From Isoperla grammatica (Eukaryota; Arthropoda; Insecta; Plecoptera; Perlodidae): 64,000 bases of DNA. The stretch spans positions 54,342,638 through 54,406,637 of the forward strand of contig OX246740.1 in assembly GCA_945910005.1 (NCBI GenBank), read 5' to 3'. Of the stretch, positions 51,561 through 64,000 are shown one piece after another. Position 1 is the first letter of the stretch. Each line of letters begins with the position of its first letter. The notes under the pieces were generated by a model. The model saw only the letters and a list, made by a program, of their open reading frames with translations, was not told the DNA's origin and ran no database searches. Made by a program: the position numbers and the translations under genes.

Positions 51561-51716
51561 CACATGGCCTTCGTACCCGGCACCGCCACCAAAAGGGAAC
51601 AACTTCCCTCTTCGCGGGTAAAAACATCCCCACGCGTTGTACATACACATGGCCTTCGTACTCGGCCCCGCCACCAAAAGTGAAGAACATCCCGCTTTAC
51701 AGATAAACATCCCCAC
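51561..51716. repeat. 85-bp tandem duplication, about 2 copies
   Basis: CACATGGCCTTCGTAC, CGCCACCAAAAG and AACATCCCCACGCG each occur twice about 85 bp apart. Confidence 0.75.
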
Positions 51717-52410
51717 GCGTAGAGGGAAACTTTCTCTAGAAGGTATAAAACAATTGGAAATTTTTCTCTTTCATGAGAAAATTCCATATTCATATTGGGA
51801 AAATTGTATCTTCCACATTTTATCTCGTTTTGTGTATCGTCAGTATACTTATACTGTATATAGATCATATCCACTGACGTATTCTATGACGTAGGTTATT
51901 ATACACGCTCGAATCCTCTCGAAGTAATTTATACGATAGTTGATGGTCAATAGTGTGGGTGCATATTTATTTATTTCTTCTCTCTGATTTTGGTCGGACA
52001 CAAATTTTAATGTACTATAGGAATACAATAATTACACATTGAAAGCTGAAATGGAGTTCAATTATTACGTCCATACTTTTTTCTATCTCTGGGGTTTACC
52101 GATGATTAAGATAACGTTCGAAACGATATTTAAACAAGTTTCAGAATTCGAGAGGTATTTTTAAATCATTTTGTAAACGCCGGGAAAGTAAAATATGTTT
52201 GATTTCCCAAAGGTAAATTCCCATTATCGCCACAATGGTTTTAAATATTAAAAGATTCTTGGATGCTCACGGGCAAACTTCGTGTATTAACCAACCACAA
52301 GCCGATGAGTGTGAGGTTATGTAAATAAAACTGTCTGCACAAGCTTCATATTAATTATTTTGTTCTTTTAATACGATATTACTGCGTTCAGTGGAATTGT
52401 CATTAAACAA

Positions 52411-52625
52411 ACCAGGGCCCAGATTCATAAAGGCAAATCTTAGTGATATAAATCAGGTATATGGATGACATTCTTCAATGTCATAAAGGTAAAATATAAA
52501 CAACTTAACTACTAATATTTTATTTGTGAATGTGTAGTAAGACCTAGCGATGATTTGTCTTGATTTATCTAGCTAGGATTTGAGGACAAGTTAGAGTTAG
52601 GCATCTTGTGAATCCAGGCCCTGGT
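52411..52625. mobile_element. Inverted-repeat MITE, about 215 bp
   Basis: Begins ACCAGGGCCCAGATTCATAA and ends TTGTGAATCCAGGCCCTGGT. Terminal motif resembles that of 15424-15688. Confidence 0.65.
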
Positions 52626-55056
52626 ATTTTTAATCTTGCATGTACGGACCGATATTGGATAGTTGATGGCTTTGGCTACACCTAGAAGTTTTAGAAAATA
52701 TATAATATACAATTACCAGTATACGTTCGCTGGGATTTTAAGTCGCTCATCTATACGCAAACATGACAAAAATACATCCTGCACGTATGGACTGATTTCG
52801 CACTTTGATGAATTGGGACACATGTATTATTTTGATAACCGCAGTAAACCTCTTGATCTGCATTCTTATTCGTTTGTCATAAGTTGAATCATGGAAAGTA
52901 GAAATAAGATAGATCAATTCAAAACCATCTGGCGGATATGCGAATCATAGCGTTGTTGTTATTATTCCATGTTCTCAATTCTCTAAGAAACAATATTATT
53001 ATTGCTCTAATTCTATTGTGAATCTGTCTGTATGGTTACGAATATAGATCTCATGTATTGTCTGAAAGCCTGCGTGCAAACGACTCAACATGCCGAATGA
53101 GATTAGAACGTTGAGAGCGGACGCTAAGTCAGCTAATTATATACGACCAACACCTGAAAGGGGGCGAGCAAACAACCCAGCTAACAACCCAGCTAGTCAG
53201 CTAAGCCCACTACCCCGCGTCTAAGTTGTTTGCTGACCTTTAGAGGAACTTCTCAATGCAATAACGAGATACAAGCTTAGATATATCTTGTCAAGAGATT
53301 GACAACAGTGAATTCATTTCTTTTTCAATAGATTTTTAGCAGGCTAAATTTTTTCTAAATACAGTTTTCTAAGTACTGTAGTGTTTTCTTTTTTTTTTAC
53401 CTCGTGATGACATCACATATCATTTTATTTTATATCAAAGAGAATAAAAAAAATGTGGAATAGAAATAGAAATTAAACAATTGACTTCGTAAAAAATAAA
53501 TAGTTACGAGCCTACTTTAAACAATACATAATTAGTGGGATTTGTTAATGAAGACCTATCTATTTAACTTACTAAAACCAATATTGAAAACAAAGGAAAG
53601 TTTCCCAATTGTAAAGGTAAATAGCAGAGATAGAATAGAACAAGTTATTCAAATTTTGTAATGAACGTATTAATTAAATTTACGAAGACATATTTCGGTA
53701 TTGTTCCAAATTAGTTCCGTCCAAAATGAATATGTGCAAACATCCGTATACGACAACCAACCCTTTGTTTATGAACGACGACCGATCATCTGCTGGGGAC
53801 ACCCTATGACGTAGGCGATGTGAAACAAACGGATTCAACAGCCTCTTACAGACTTACAGAACAATTCATATAAATTGCCAAATCTGAACGCATTTAATTC
53901 TATAGAATTTATAAGAAATAATTCGAGGTTGGAGACAACGCACAAAAGAATGCCGAATATTAGAGACGCACATGACTAGAATCGAGTGGCTTTGAGTGGC
54001 TTTGAGTCGGTTCCCCCCCCCCCCTCCCCCCCCTCCCCCCGAAAAGGAACAATGAATGGCCGTCGTTTGCTCACTTTGTGAACGGCGAAGATGCGAACAG
54101 AACGCAGCATTCTATTAAACAGATTGAACCGTGTGCAAACAGACATTCTTTTCCACGAAACTGAAAGCTCGAAAGTTTGGTGGCGTCTTCGCTTCGACTT
54201 GGAGCGAGCTCGAGGCATTTACCCCCCCTCCCCCCAACATATAAATATTGTCATGGTTGAACCCGTCTAGGCTGGGCCAGAAGATGAAATATTTATTTTT
54301 TGTGAGCGCCTTGAAGGATCGATCGAGTTAAACTATTTTTAATATACGACGAGTAAAGAAATGAAATCGATCGTGACAAAAATTCACAGCCTTGCGGAGA
54401 GTCATAAAACTACTGGAACAGCCATATCGCACCTCTATAATATATGTAATAAACAAAATTAATAGTACAAAATGGTGTCTAAAATTAAAAATAGACTAAC
54501 AAAACACATAGTTAACAATATCTCTAATGAGGCTTGCACTCAGTTTTACGTGTTTGGGAATAAAATCAAAAGATCTTCCAGTTTCTAACAAACAACTATA
54601 AAATTATTCGTGAATGTGATTTTCGAATATCCATCCTCCCCGATTACTTCTATCATGTTGTATTTTTATATTACAAACTCTATAGCGATTCTAACCGTCC
54701 AACGCATTTGTGCCGCTCCACTAATTCTAACTAACCGCACCGTTACAGTAATTGACGAGCGAACATTTCCTTGGCGTAATCGAGTTCGGACTGTTCAATC
54801 AATCATATCTGTGGTGATTGTTCATGCGTTATTGTATCCGGGTACGATTCGTACGTCACGATAGAAGCTTTTTATTCCATAACGAAACACTGTTGTTTTT
54901 GATTCGGGTAATAAGTTTCAATGAACAAACTGAAAACTATACTATATAGTCAATTTTCGCGTGATTGGTTTAATTTTTAGAATTATTATACAAGAATGCC
55001 CGCTTGGGTGGGCTTGATGTGCTTCCGTAAGATATTCTAGATGGCGGTGGTATTTA

Positions 55057-55269
55057 TAGTTGAGAAACTGTAAGAATGACGGCCCCCTCCTTATCCCCTC
55101 CACAGCTACCGGACCCCCCTCAACTCCATGAAACGGCAAACTGAACAACTGAAACAAACTGATTTTCAGTTACGTATTTCATTTTGTCGGGTTGTCACGG
55201 AGTTGAGGGGGGTCGGGTAGCTGTGGAGGGGATATGGAGGGGGCCGTCATTCTTACAGTTTCTCAACTA
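55057..55269. mobile_element. Foldback MITE with TA duplication
   Basis: Arms of about 75 bp: TAGTTGAGAAACTGTAAGAA at the left and TTCTTACAGTTTCTCAACTA at the right, with AGCTACC...CCCCTCAAC and its complement inside. TA on each side (55055-55056, 55270-55271). The loop motif GTCGGGTTGTCACGG also occurs at 41440-41454. Confidence 0.75.
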
Positions 55270-55336
55270 TAGTACGGCTTCCCTGCGACACTAGCGCGCG
55301 TAGCGGTAACCGAGTAGACATACGTTTTAATGCTTA

Positions 55337-55781
55337 AGGCTGGTCTACGTAGATTTTTAAGAACTTACAACTTGCGATTTACAAAGTTGAAATGTACAAA
55401 ACACATTAATGCGTTCACATAAGAATTAAATACTTGTCACTTGTTACTTGTAACCAACAGAGTTGACCAACTTTCTACTCAAGTAACAATTAATCCTTAA
55501 TTCACAAGTGAAAAAACGGAGTCAAATGAGGTTCTCTAGTTCATAGACCACCACCAGGGTCAAGAGAAGTACTACTAAACAAATTCATAACCTACAAATA
55601 AATGGATAAAGATGGCCGCGGATTCGTCAAGGAGCTCCAAAGTCAAAGATACTAACATTGCTTAAAGTGTATCATCTTCGTCCGAAGTCTCTAATTCTAA
55701 AGTTTTGTGTGTACCACCAACCTAAATAACAAATTGTTAATCACAAATTCTTAGTTCTTAAACATCTACGTAGACTAGCCT
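55337..55781. mobile_element. Harbinger-like MITE, 445 bp
   Basis: Begins AGGCTGGTCTACGTAGAT and ends ATCTACGTAGACTAGCCT, flanked by TTA (55334-55336 and 55782-55784). The 3-bp TTA duplication fits PIF/Harbinger. No ORF. Confidence 0.75.
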
Positions 55782-57575
55782 TTATAGTTACCATTATACA
55801 AACACTACCTCACGTTCCAGTAGTAGAGCTACTTTACCGGTCTGCGCGGGCATGTGTTGGCTACAAGAAAATTGGTCGATATTCTCTATTGAATACATTC
55901 CTTATACTTTGGTTTTAGCAAATACCTTACTAACTAGCTGCGCTAGAATCCTGGACACTGCCGTGAAATAGTGGCGAAAAGCCGACACTAGCGCCACTAC
56001 CGGAGCGGTTCGATCGAAATTGATTGCTTAGGTTCAAGCAGTAGTAAATTAATGTGCTGGCCCCCCGCACTTGACTTTTTCCCCCGGTCTGTCGCTACAG
56101 TTTTTGGCGCCATGTCTTTGGCTACACGTGGGTATTTTTTTCGAGTCTGTGTGTCAACCCCTTTTCCACTTCCGATTTGTTTTATCTCGCCAAGTGTGCG
56201 TATTTGGCGCTCCGGTTTTGCGGGAAAAATTGTAAAAAAATCAAATGTTTTTTGGGGATTTTTTTCGATGCTTGTGATCCCAAGTCAATTAAATTGTGCA
56301 TCTTTTGGTGTGCCCTACAAGTATATATATTGTCCCGTTCAAAAGTTATGGACACCCAAACACGAAAGTTTTACGAAAACTGAGAACGGAAACGGAGGCC
56401 GGATTTGGTACGTTTTTAACGCGTCACATTCCAACGGCCCTGCCCGTCGAACTAAACGAGATATAACGTTCGTTTTTGTTTCGTTACCAACGCTTACCAT
56501 CTAGGTAACTGGTATTTGGAAATTTTTTGGATTTGTCCTGGAACTTTCGTCAATCAAATTGTGTACATTTGGTAAAGTGAGTTTTTTAAAAGCGCGTGTA
56601 ACACTTTTTTTCCACATTTTTTGTTTGAAAACTTTCTCGACTTTTTCATTTTAAAAAATAACCACTAATCTTGATTATTAACCAAGCGATTTTTGAGTTT
56701 CGTCCCGGATGCTTAGTTATGGGCACTTTTCCATTTTCTCTACACGGTTTCAGTTTTGATTTTGTTTGCGTCAAGTTGGTACTTTCGAAATGGGTTTTTT
56801 TTCTTTGTCCCGATACTGAAAGCTCTATCGTACAGGGGCATTAAAAACATTTTCAAAAAGTCACCCTTACACTGAATGACAGACGTTCGCGCAACGCATT
56901 TTTCACGGCGTTAAGAAAACACGCATACAAAAGTTTTCTTTTTGTATATTATAAGTGTTATAAGTACGTCATATAACAAATAATTGTGTTTAGTATTAAT
57001 AAATGGACATTTGTCTATTTGAAAACGTTACTTTAAAAAATTAGACTTTACGGGTGTCCGAGTTATGGTGCTTTAACAGATTTCGTCCGTCTCGTATTTT
57101 TGCCGGTATTTGTCTATGAGAATTTTTCAATGTCTTAAAAAAGCATGTTGGAGTTTTTTTAAATTTTTTTCGACCACATTCGACCGGTTTGTGTACTGAT
57201 TGCTTGTATGTTTTTATTGACAAATGCCTAAATGTATTACTAAATGGTTTTATAAAAGCTCAGAACAACAATTTTAAACGTCTTGTATTAGGGAAAAAAA
57301 AATACATAAGCACAAAAATTACTGCATTTGTAGACGTTTGGAGACCCGGTACTCACGGGCGTTACTGTACTTATGTACTTCTGTTACTGCATGTATGTAT
57401 ATCCTACTGTAAGTAGTTATACAGTAATTAAATCATTTTAAAAAATTTAAAAAATGTTGATTTATTACCATATTCTTATATATTTTCAAAATTAGTGATA
57501 ACAAAAGTGATAAGGGGTAGAGGGGGGGGGGTTGCCATGTGTCTATTGAATGTAGGCTTGGGGCGCCTTGAGTCA

Positions 57576-57596
57576 AAAAAAGGTTGGGAACCACTG
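57576..57596. mobile_element. hAT-type terminal inverted repeat
   Basis: AAAAAGGTTGGGAACCACTG, read on the minus strand, is CAGTGGTTCCCAACC, the classic end of many hAT elements. It is followed by TTATACAG (57597-57604), which also occurs at 57417-57424; the matching left terminus is not present, so the element may be truncated. Confidence 0.5.
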
Positions 57597-58545
57597 TTAT
57601 ACAGTATCATATTATATGTTATTATTATATGTATACTTTGTGTTATTAATTAGGCTGTAACCTATATTACTTTTATATGAAACATGTTTTACTCTGCTAA
57701 ATACATACTACCTACTAAATGTTTACGTAACAGACTTTCTTTCATTCATATTATTATGCACCTTTCATATCCTTCATTGTGTCTTTTGTGTTTTGTGGAA
57801 GAGGGAAATTGTGCGAAATTACGTGGGTTAAGATTGTGTACAGAATATTAAGAAAGGTGCAATTATGAGTGAAGCTGATGCTATTGATAAGCATGTGGTT
57901 GAGAGGCATGTGGCCTTCATAATAATATAGGGTTAATTCAAGTAGATACATTTTAAAGCCTGTATTGACAATTCATCAAAACCTCCCCCCTCCCCATTTC
58001 ACCAATGGCTTGGTCCACCCACATACCAGCAATAAATAATGAGTCGATGATCATTCCGCCTACAGAACGTATAAATTATGCTTTCATGCAATACACATAG
58101 TTTGTTGTGGTTTCTAGTTAACCTATATATATCTCGGTCTTCTTAAGTAGTGGATCAATGAGAATGTTCGTTGTAATGTTCCAAATTAAAACGTAAATGC
58201 CGAGCTCGCGGACGCAAAGGTCAAACCATATGCTACTTCGCTGACTCTTATGGGAAGCGCCATAGTAAATTCATATGTGCCGCGCAGCCATCGAACCGCT
58301 CCGACAGAATGCGCTACTTTCGCCGTTCGCCGCCTTCTTACATGCTAAACACCGCGATTGTCCTGTATTCTAGCGCAGCTGGTTACTAAGGTATTTGGTT
58401 TTAGGTTTACGGAATTTCTGCTAGGAAGATTCTCAGTACTGAGATGACCACGGTTGGTTTCACCGCTTTCAAAGGCGGCTGTGGAAATATGTAATTTAAT
58501 CTCGTAACCATGGTAACACGTCTTTGTTTTGTTTACTGTTCGCAG

Positions 58546-59097
58546 TATCGGTTGGCATGGAAACGTCTGTTCGGCATCAAGTCGGCCACGTCGGAAACAT
58601 CCTGCGAGATAGAAGCCGCAAACACCGTCTTCAGTCCGTCCACGCAATTCAACACGGAGGTGCACGACGACCGGCGAAAACTCCCGAAGTTGTTCGGTTC
58701 GACTTCGCCCAAGAATAACGTCGTCACCAACAACGAGACGACGACGACCAAAGAGAAACCCAACCCAAAGAGCTTAAAACACGACAACGAAAAAGATGAA
58801 AATTTGAAACCGTTTTTGAACGCTAAGGGTGTTCACGAGCCGAGGTTCCTAGAGACGGCGGAAATCAACGAGGTGGCACGATCGTTGCCGAAGAGTTTGA
58901 AATTGCCGCGCTTTGTCGCTAAGACCAATCGTTTTTCGATTGGTGCTACCTTCTCGGACGTGTGGCGAACGAAAAAGAAGGCGAACGGAAACGCGACATC
59001 GATAAAAGTAGTGAAACGTCACAGGGGAGAAACAATCGAACTGGGCGAGGTCGATAGTATGTCGCATGTTCAATCTATGAAGCTCGAAGACGTGTAG
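58546..59097 (+). CDS. Opsin terminal exon (helix 8 and long C-terminal tail)
   Basis: The exon follows the acceptor gttcgcag in phase 0, giving VGLNTQ-YRLAWKRLFGIK, a typical amphipathic helix 8. It then encodes a long, polar, Ser/Thr/Lys/Asn-rich tail and ends at TAG 59095-59097. The tail is 183 residues after Q312, against 36 in bovine rhodopsin, so the whole protein would be about 490 residues. There is no Cys at positions 322-323 (palmitoylation site in rhodopsin); the nearest, in SETSCEIE, is about ten residues further on. The many Ser/Thr residues are plausible GPCR-kinase and arrestin sites, but this is inference. Near the middle, LPKSLKLPRFVAKTNRF is basic. The reading frame and higher GC content than the flanks support it as coding; only the first 15 or so residues are recognisable by family. 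Confidence 0.88.
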   Translation, partial: YRLAWKRLFGIKSATSETSCEIEAANTVFSPSTQFNTEVHDDRRKLPKLFGSTSPKNNVVTNNETTTTKEKPNPKSLKHDNEKDENLKPFLNAKGVHEPRFLETAEINEVARSLPKSLKLPRFVAKTNRFSIGATFSDVWRTKKKANGNATSIKVVKRHRGETIELGEVDSMSHVQSMKLEDV

Positions 59098-62000
59098 ATC
59101 GACTTATCCATACAAAGTTAATTGCATTTTAAAGACAAGCCTCTTTTGATATCTTGAACTGCGAAACGAGTGCGTTAACCCGATTGGTTATCTCTGTTGC
59201 TGTTGATGACATCACAGCAGGGATTCCCCACCGTCATTTGTTCTTACTAGGCGCACCACTTGTTCCACTTAGTACAATGAACTATTCCTCCTTACTAAGT
59301 TGGATAAACACGAGCTTATTACTGTGCCGCTGTCATATCTTGGAAACTATACAACAATAAAATATCAACTTAGTATTGTGCTTCATTACGTCACAATGAA
59401 CTATGACGTCAGCAATGGACAAGTTACTTTGCGCGAGGCATGTGATGAGTGTGTCTAGCGATTATTGATTATGGAAGGACTGAATGACCGGGCTTACACA
59501 CCATATCAAACATTGTCAAACACGCCATGACTGCAGATCATACGTACAACAATGTTCAACAACGAAACATAAACAGTACAATTGTTGAAGGCCTCGATTT
59601 GCGCATACAAGAGTTTTGTTTAATAGCTCAGTGGTTATGTTAAGGCATCATTAAAGAAACTAACTGGATAGTTTTTGTAAATGTATTGTTATATTACAGG
59701 AAATAGTAATCTCGTTCCCTGTCTCAGGTATTGTATAGTGATGCTATCAGCTCGTCTGTTGGCAGGCGTTGTCAGAGCACATTCCAAGCAAGGCTGGCGC
59801 ATTCCATGTAGTGGACAATATCAAGCAGGTGTACCGGTAAATCCAGCGCGGCCATTTAAATAGACATCGTGTAGAGCGACCTTCTCTTAGTCTCCGAATT
59901 TGGAACAGCTATGACCACAGCACGTCGCTTGGTATACAAGTACGGCAACACTGTAGTGCGTTTACAATGTTGCCAATTCGCTTGACACGTTCGAAACGAG
60001 CTCCTAACTGTGAAGTGGAAGTGCCGCAAGACTTCGATGGTTGTTTTGTGAACCGTCAATTGTGCAACGAGTGTCACACAGCTTAACGACGCTTCCATCC
60101 AACAAGTGAGTGAACTATGTGATCGATGAGACTGGGGGTATCAGAGCGATGAAACTCGACATTGTTACTGTGTGATTCGAGAGGTATTGAAACGGATTTG
60201 AGACGTCAAGACGCCAAGTGGGCTAAGGATCTATTTGTAATGACCTAAGCGCGATAGAGTGGTGGCTAAAGACCTGTACACAATTGTCAGCATCAGGATA
60301 AAAGAAAACTGAGAGATACACAAGGTTCTCTTAATCCACAGCCAATTAGAGGACCTGGAGAGCCACATGGTCCCCTTGATGGTTGTGGATCAACCTTAAG
60401 GTTAACCGGAACTCCGCTAGAGGGATTGAGAAGGCCTTGGAGAGAAAACACTGTCTTCTAAAACTCTGCTCTACTGTTATACAATTTTACGATTTCCCGA
60501 TGCCGATAATTGTGCGTAGGGTAAGTTAATTTGACATGAGTTTACATGGCTGAAGCTTGATGTGAGTACGATCTAGCCACAATTTAAGTAACATAAATGT
60601 ATGTGCGGTCTCCATTTATTCTTAATAAACCGTTATTGCAACAGAATACAAATTCCACAAGTGCACATTAGTTAAATTAGACAAAACACAAACGAAAAGA
60701 AATCATATCTATATAAAAACCTTTATTATACAAATTCAACAACAATTACTATTAAAAATTGCGTAAAAGTAAAAAACAATATCAAATAAATACGTACAAA
60801 AACAGTAATCTTAACAGTGGTCACGATTTGCTTTGCATTAGAAGTTCCAGACGGTGATTGAAAAAATGATTAGGTCATTTTATTGACTATTGTCCATTAA
60901 ACCATACTATACTAACTCACGTTACAACGGGGACAAATACCATTCCAAGTTTATTAGTTGTGTCGTTTTATTACAACATGCACAGCTAAACAAGGTTAGA
61001 AAACTTGAGAAAATAAGTTACTTAAGACATATGGTTAACAACGATAGGATACGAGTTATCTAGATAATAATTGTAAGCTATTCAATGAAAAAAAAAAACT
61101 TTTCTTGTAAAATATAAAAAAAAAAAGTAGATGAATTATTTAATCAAAGTAGACATTATCAGAATTCATTAAACCAATGTTCTGCTCAGTTTAAATAAAT
61201 ACTACAGCTAACAATAATATTGATAATAATAATTCAGCCAGACTTTGTTTCGTACTTTGTTGTTTAGGTTTGGAGGAAATAGCCGTAAAACTGGAGACGA
61301 GTGAGTTGAAGTCTAATAAAACTCTTATTTTTACACCATGTTACGATCATGAATGTAGATTATGCCCAATAATAATAAATACTCATAATAGATCCGCTTT
61401 TAGACACACAACACACAAACAACACAGCTTATAGTTGGTCAACAAAGAACGATCAATGTTTGGATATTTTTAAAACAGTTTATAACAATAACGAAATATG
61501 AGAAAAAATAAAATAAACGACTTATTTTTAATAATAATATTGGCAGCATTGCAAGCTCACCTGTTGAAAATATTTAATATTATATCGATATCAGCTAACA
61601 ACAACATTTACTAACCCTCTCAACATGAACAACATTTGTCAAAACATAATTATTAAAACAATAAACACGATTTATGCCGCTGTACGTAATTATTAACTAA
61701 CCGAAAACCGATCCGTGTTTTGTATTGATGGTAACGTATTGAAAATACATTGTTATATTATACATATTTGTAATAAACGCGAAATCAGAATGAGACTAAC
61801 CCTGGTGTAGTTTCAAGTTTAGATTGATATAAATATGAAAATGTACGTTGTTGACGTTTAAGAGTAGTGACAAATTGATTAATAAGCTTATGTCACTTTC
61901 AATTAGTTTATTAAAAAGAAACTTAGTGGAAGAATGCTGAGCAGTACTCGAAATGTTGCGTTTTAAATTTTAATCTTGACAAAGAACAGTGTAAACAAAT

Positions 62001-64000
62001 TGTTTTACTACCAATTAAGTTAATATTTGAATAAACTATTACGGCGTAAGAGTTTAATTAGTATTTAAAAGTAGTAAATTAACTAACTGTAATTGTTCTC
62101 CATATAAACGTTTATATTGAATAATTGTCTCAAAATTTAAAGAAATATCAATTTTAATTAAGCAACAGTTTGTACCTTAGGCCTATAATACCCTTTCTAA
62201 TAAACGTAAAACAATAAGCTAAATGTGTGGTTATCAAACGTGGTTATACAACTATTCGTCAAAAAATAACTTAAGATTGTACTCAAATAGAAAACTGTTG
62301 CCGAAGCTCAATTAAAATAAATGGACTAGTTGATGTACAAAGAATTGAACGGACTTATCACAGGGTTAAATCAATTGAACAGTTGTTTAAATAGAAAAAT
62401 GAAAAAAAAAAATATGTAATAAAATAAATATTAAATGCCCTGAAAAACAAACAAAAATGTAGAAATGTAGACGAAAAACGTCCGTTGCAATAACATAAAA
62501 AGTAGCTTTAGAACGTCCGGTCGTTCAGAATGCGAGCGAGTCAAACCAGCACACAAACACACAAATCAATGCATATGAAATGGAATTGATACAAAGTTCG
62601 GAGTATGACTCTTCGTTTAGTGATATAGATTGTTGTTATTGCGATTGTCTGACGGGGCCGCAGTAGGGAAGTTGTGAGTGTGCTCAACATTTTAAAAGAT
62701 TTATTGGATTCGTATAAACTATAAGAGCCCTTTCACACGATGCCTATGGTGGAGCATCCATTGAAATGGTTTCAAATGTTTCTCCGTCGCACGTTGTTGT
62801 AAACTCTCCCATTTGAATCAATGTTCCATCATCTGAATCGCTTCTGCGTGGCGTCGTGTCAAGAACAATTTATACCAGACTGTTCTTCTAAGTTAATTCC
62901 ATGACACAAAAACAACCCCTATCAGTATTATCGTTGCTAAACTGTGTCTAGTCAATTAATGTTAATATAATAATAATGTTTCATACTCACTCTCGAAAGC
63001 GCAATATAATGTATGTTATCTTTTTGAAGTATGATATGAATTAATATAAATTAGTGGAAGAACTATATCATTATTTTATCCGTCATGCCATGATCTCTTC
63101 TTTTGTTATGATGATAGGGAAGGTAAAAGCTACAATATTATTCCTAAAACGTTGTATGTTTTGTCCTCTGTTGATATTTTTTCCACTAATTTCTATTAAA
63201 TTATTGATCATGATCTCTCCTAACTATTATGGTACGGTTTGTAAGCTGAAGAGTATTTGGGCATTATTAAATTCTATGTAATCTGTACATTAATATAGTC
63301 TTGTCTTAATTAACTGGCATACATGTAATACTTATCTGTGCACTTTCACTCCCACCCCCTAATTAATCCAGAGTCAGTGCGTGAAGTGAGCTCCCTATTC
63401 AACACGAAGATCAGGGTGGATATCTGAATGAATGTTACCCATCTGCCACCTTCGTCAACACGCTGACTCTTATTTCTTGATAACATTTCTCACAACTAAA
63501 TATTACACACAGAAACATTGATTCATCTACATACAGTGTGTGCTGTGATCATATTTATAAAGTACGTAGGCTACGCATTAACATACTAATTGAAATGTTT
63601 CAATTGTCTATAGAAACAATATACATGTATTGCTCAGTAAACCCCCCCCCCCCTTTCAATAGCCTACATGCTGCATGTATGGGTAAGCAATTATTCAAGA
63701 CGCTTAGTTCAGAGCAAGTATTGCTTTTGTAAAAGAGTAGTACAACTGAAAACGCTTTCAAGCATAGATAGTGTCTAGTAAGTTCTTTCAATATTTTATT
63801 TTCCTTTGTCTTATCTAATAAATATGTTTATTATTTAACTCTGCGATATCAACCACATAAAAGCAATATCATTTCATATTAGTTTTAAACCAAATAATCT
63901 TTTTACAATCAATAACACACGACAATAGCTAAGATAAACTCTAGGTCACCATAGGGAATTTAAAAATGTATAAATCCGCCAACGAAACGACAACAGTTTT
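59098..64000. other. 3' UTR and downstream intergenic DNA; no gene recognised
   Basis: After the opsin stop codon the sequence becomes AT-rich, especially 60600-62500, with no ORF showing coding character on either strand. The only structure noted is a possible short inverted-repeat element near 62733-62865 (cctttcacacgatgcc against ggcgtcgtgtcaag) and a C-rich run at about 63642-63652. Confidence 0.6.
59356..59361 (+). promoter_or_regulatory. Probable polyadenylation signal of the opsin gene
   Basis: AATAAA occurs about 260 bp after the stop codon of the opsin terminal exon and is the first canonical hexamer there. It would give a short 3' UTR. AATAAA is common in AT-rich DNA, so this is only a likely site. 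Confidence 0.45.

Larger units (their letters stand above)
42411..58545 (+). other. Opsin intron (phase 0, codon 312/313), about 16.1 kb
   Basis: Starts gtaggt and ends gttcgcag. It begins with the tandem exon-fragment array, then holds a large foldback (44050-44396), a 13-bp hAT-like remnant (44399-44411), a CT microsatellite (45097-45140), two TACGTTTA-family elements (45930-46156, 48031-48616), an 85-bp duplication (51561-51716), inverted-repeat elements (52411-52625, 55057-55269, 55337-55781) and a hAT-type terminus (57576-57596). I found no independent gene. The 150-codon ORF at 56052-56504 has no recognisable domain. Confidence 0.82.

Noticed and set aside
56052..56504. 150-codon ORF as a gene
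   Set aside because: No recognisable domain, no plausible splice context, and low-complexity surroundings; could be decayed transposon sequence but nothing supports a family.

Overview
The window looks like nuclear DNA of an invertebrate animal. It is AT-rich and gene-poor, with long introns, many short inverted-repeat transposons, a SINE-like family and abundant microsatellites. There are no prokaryotic operons and no long intronless ORFs except those created by a minisatellite. I cannot name the species. The opsin content and the intron sizes fit a bilaterian invertebrate.

The only protein-coding gene I can support is one opsin on the + strand. It is spread over at least 44.7 kb in five recognisable exons: 14389-14548, 20026-20221, 22668-22800, 42180-42410 and 58546-59097. 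The joined reading frame is open for 423 codons. It starts at the position equivalent to bovine rhodopsin residue 68, so the N-terminus and TM1 are missing; that exon was not found and probably lies upstream. Key residues are present: C110 and C187, Y113, E181, ERY at 134-136, W265, K296, NPxxY at 302-306, and the tripeptide NTQ at 310-312. Three of the four introns that can be compared sit at the same codon and phase as in vertebrate rhodopsin (121 phase 1, 232/233 phase 0, 312/313 phase 0), so I assign the gene to the ciliary-type opsins. The fourth keeps its phase (2) but lies 27 bp further 3', and it uses a GC donor.

The most unusual structure is at 42448-43281. The 3' part of the TM6-TM7 exon, with its 5' splice site, is tandemly copied five more times at a 167-bp period directly behind the functional exon. 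Two of the copies carry threonine at the retinal-binding lysine position.

Layout: 1-14388 is upstream or intron 1 sequence with repeats only. The gene occupies 14389-59097, with introns of about 5.5, 2.4, 19.4 and 16.1 kb that are rich in transposons. 59098-64000 is 3' UTR and AT-rich intergenic DNA. Repeat families include a tRNA-derived SINE-like element (five copies; one tail ends 22 bp before the TM6-TM7 exon), a hAT-like MITE with exact 8-bp target duplications at three loci (one reduced to 13 bp), PIF/Harbinger-like elements with TAA/TTA duplications, a family bounded by TACGTTTA, several foldback elements, and a GC-rich 87-bp minisatellite that is open in three reading frames.
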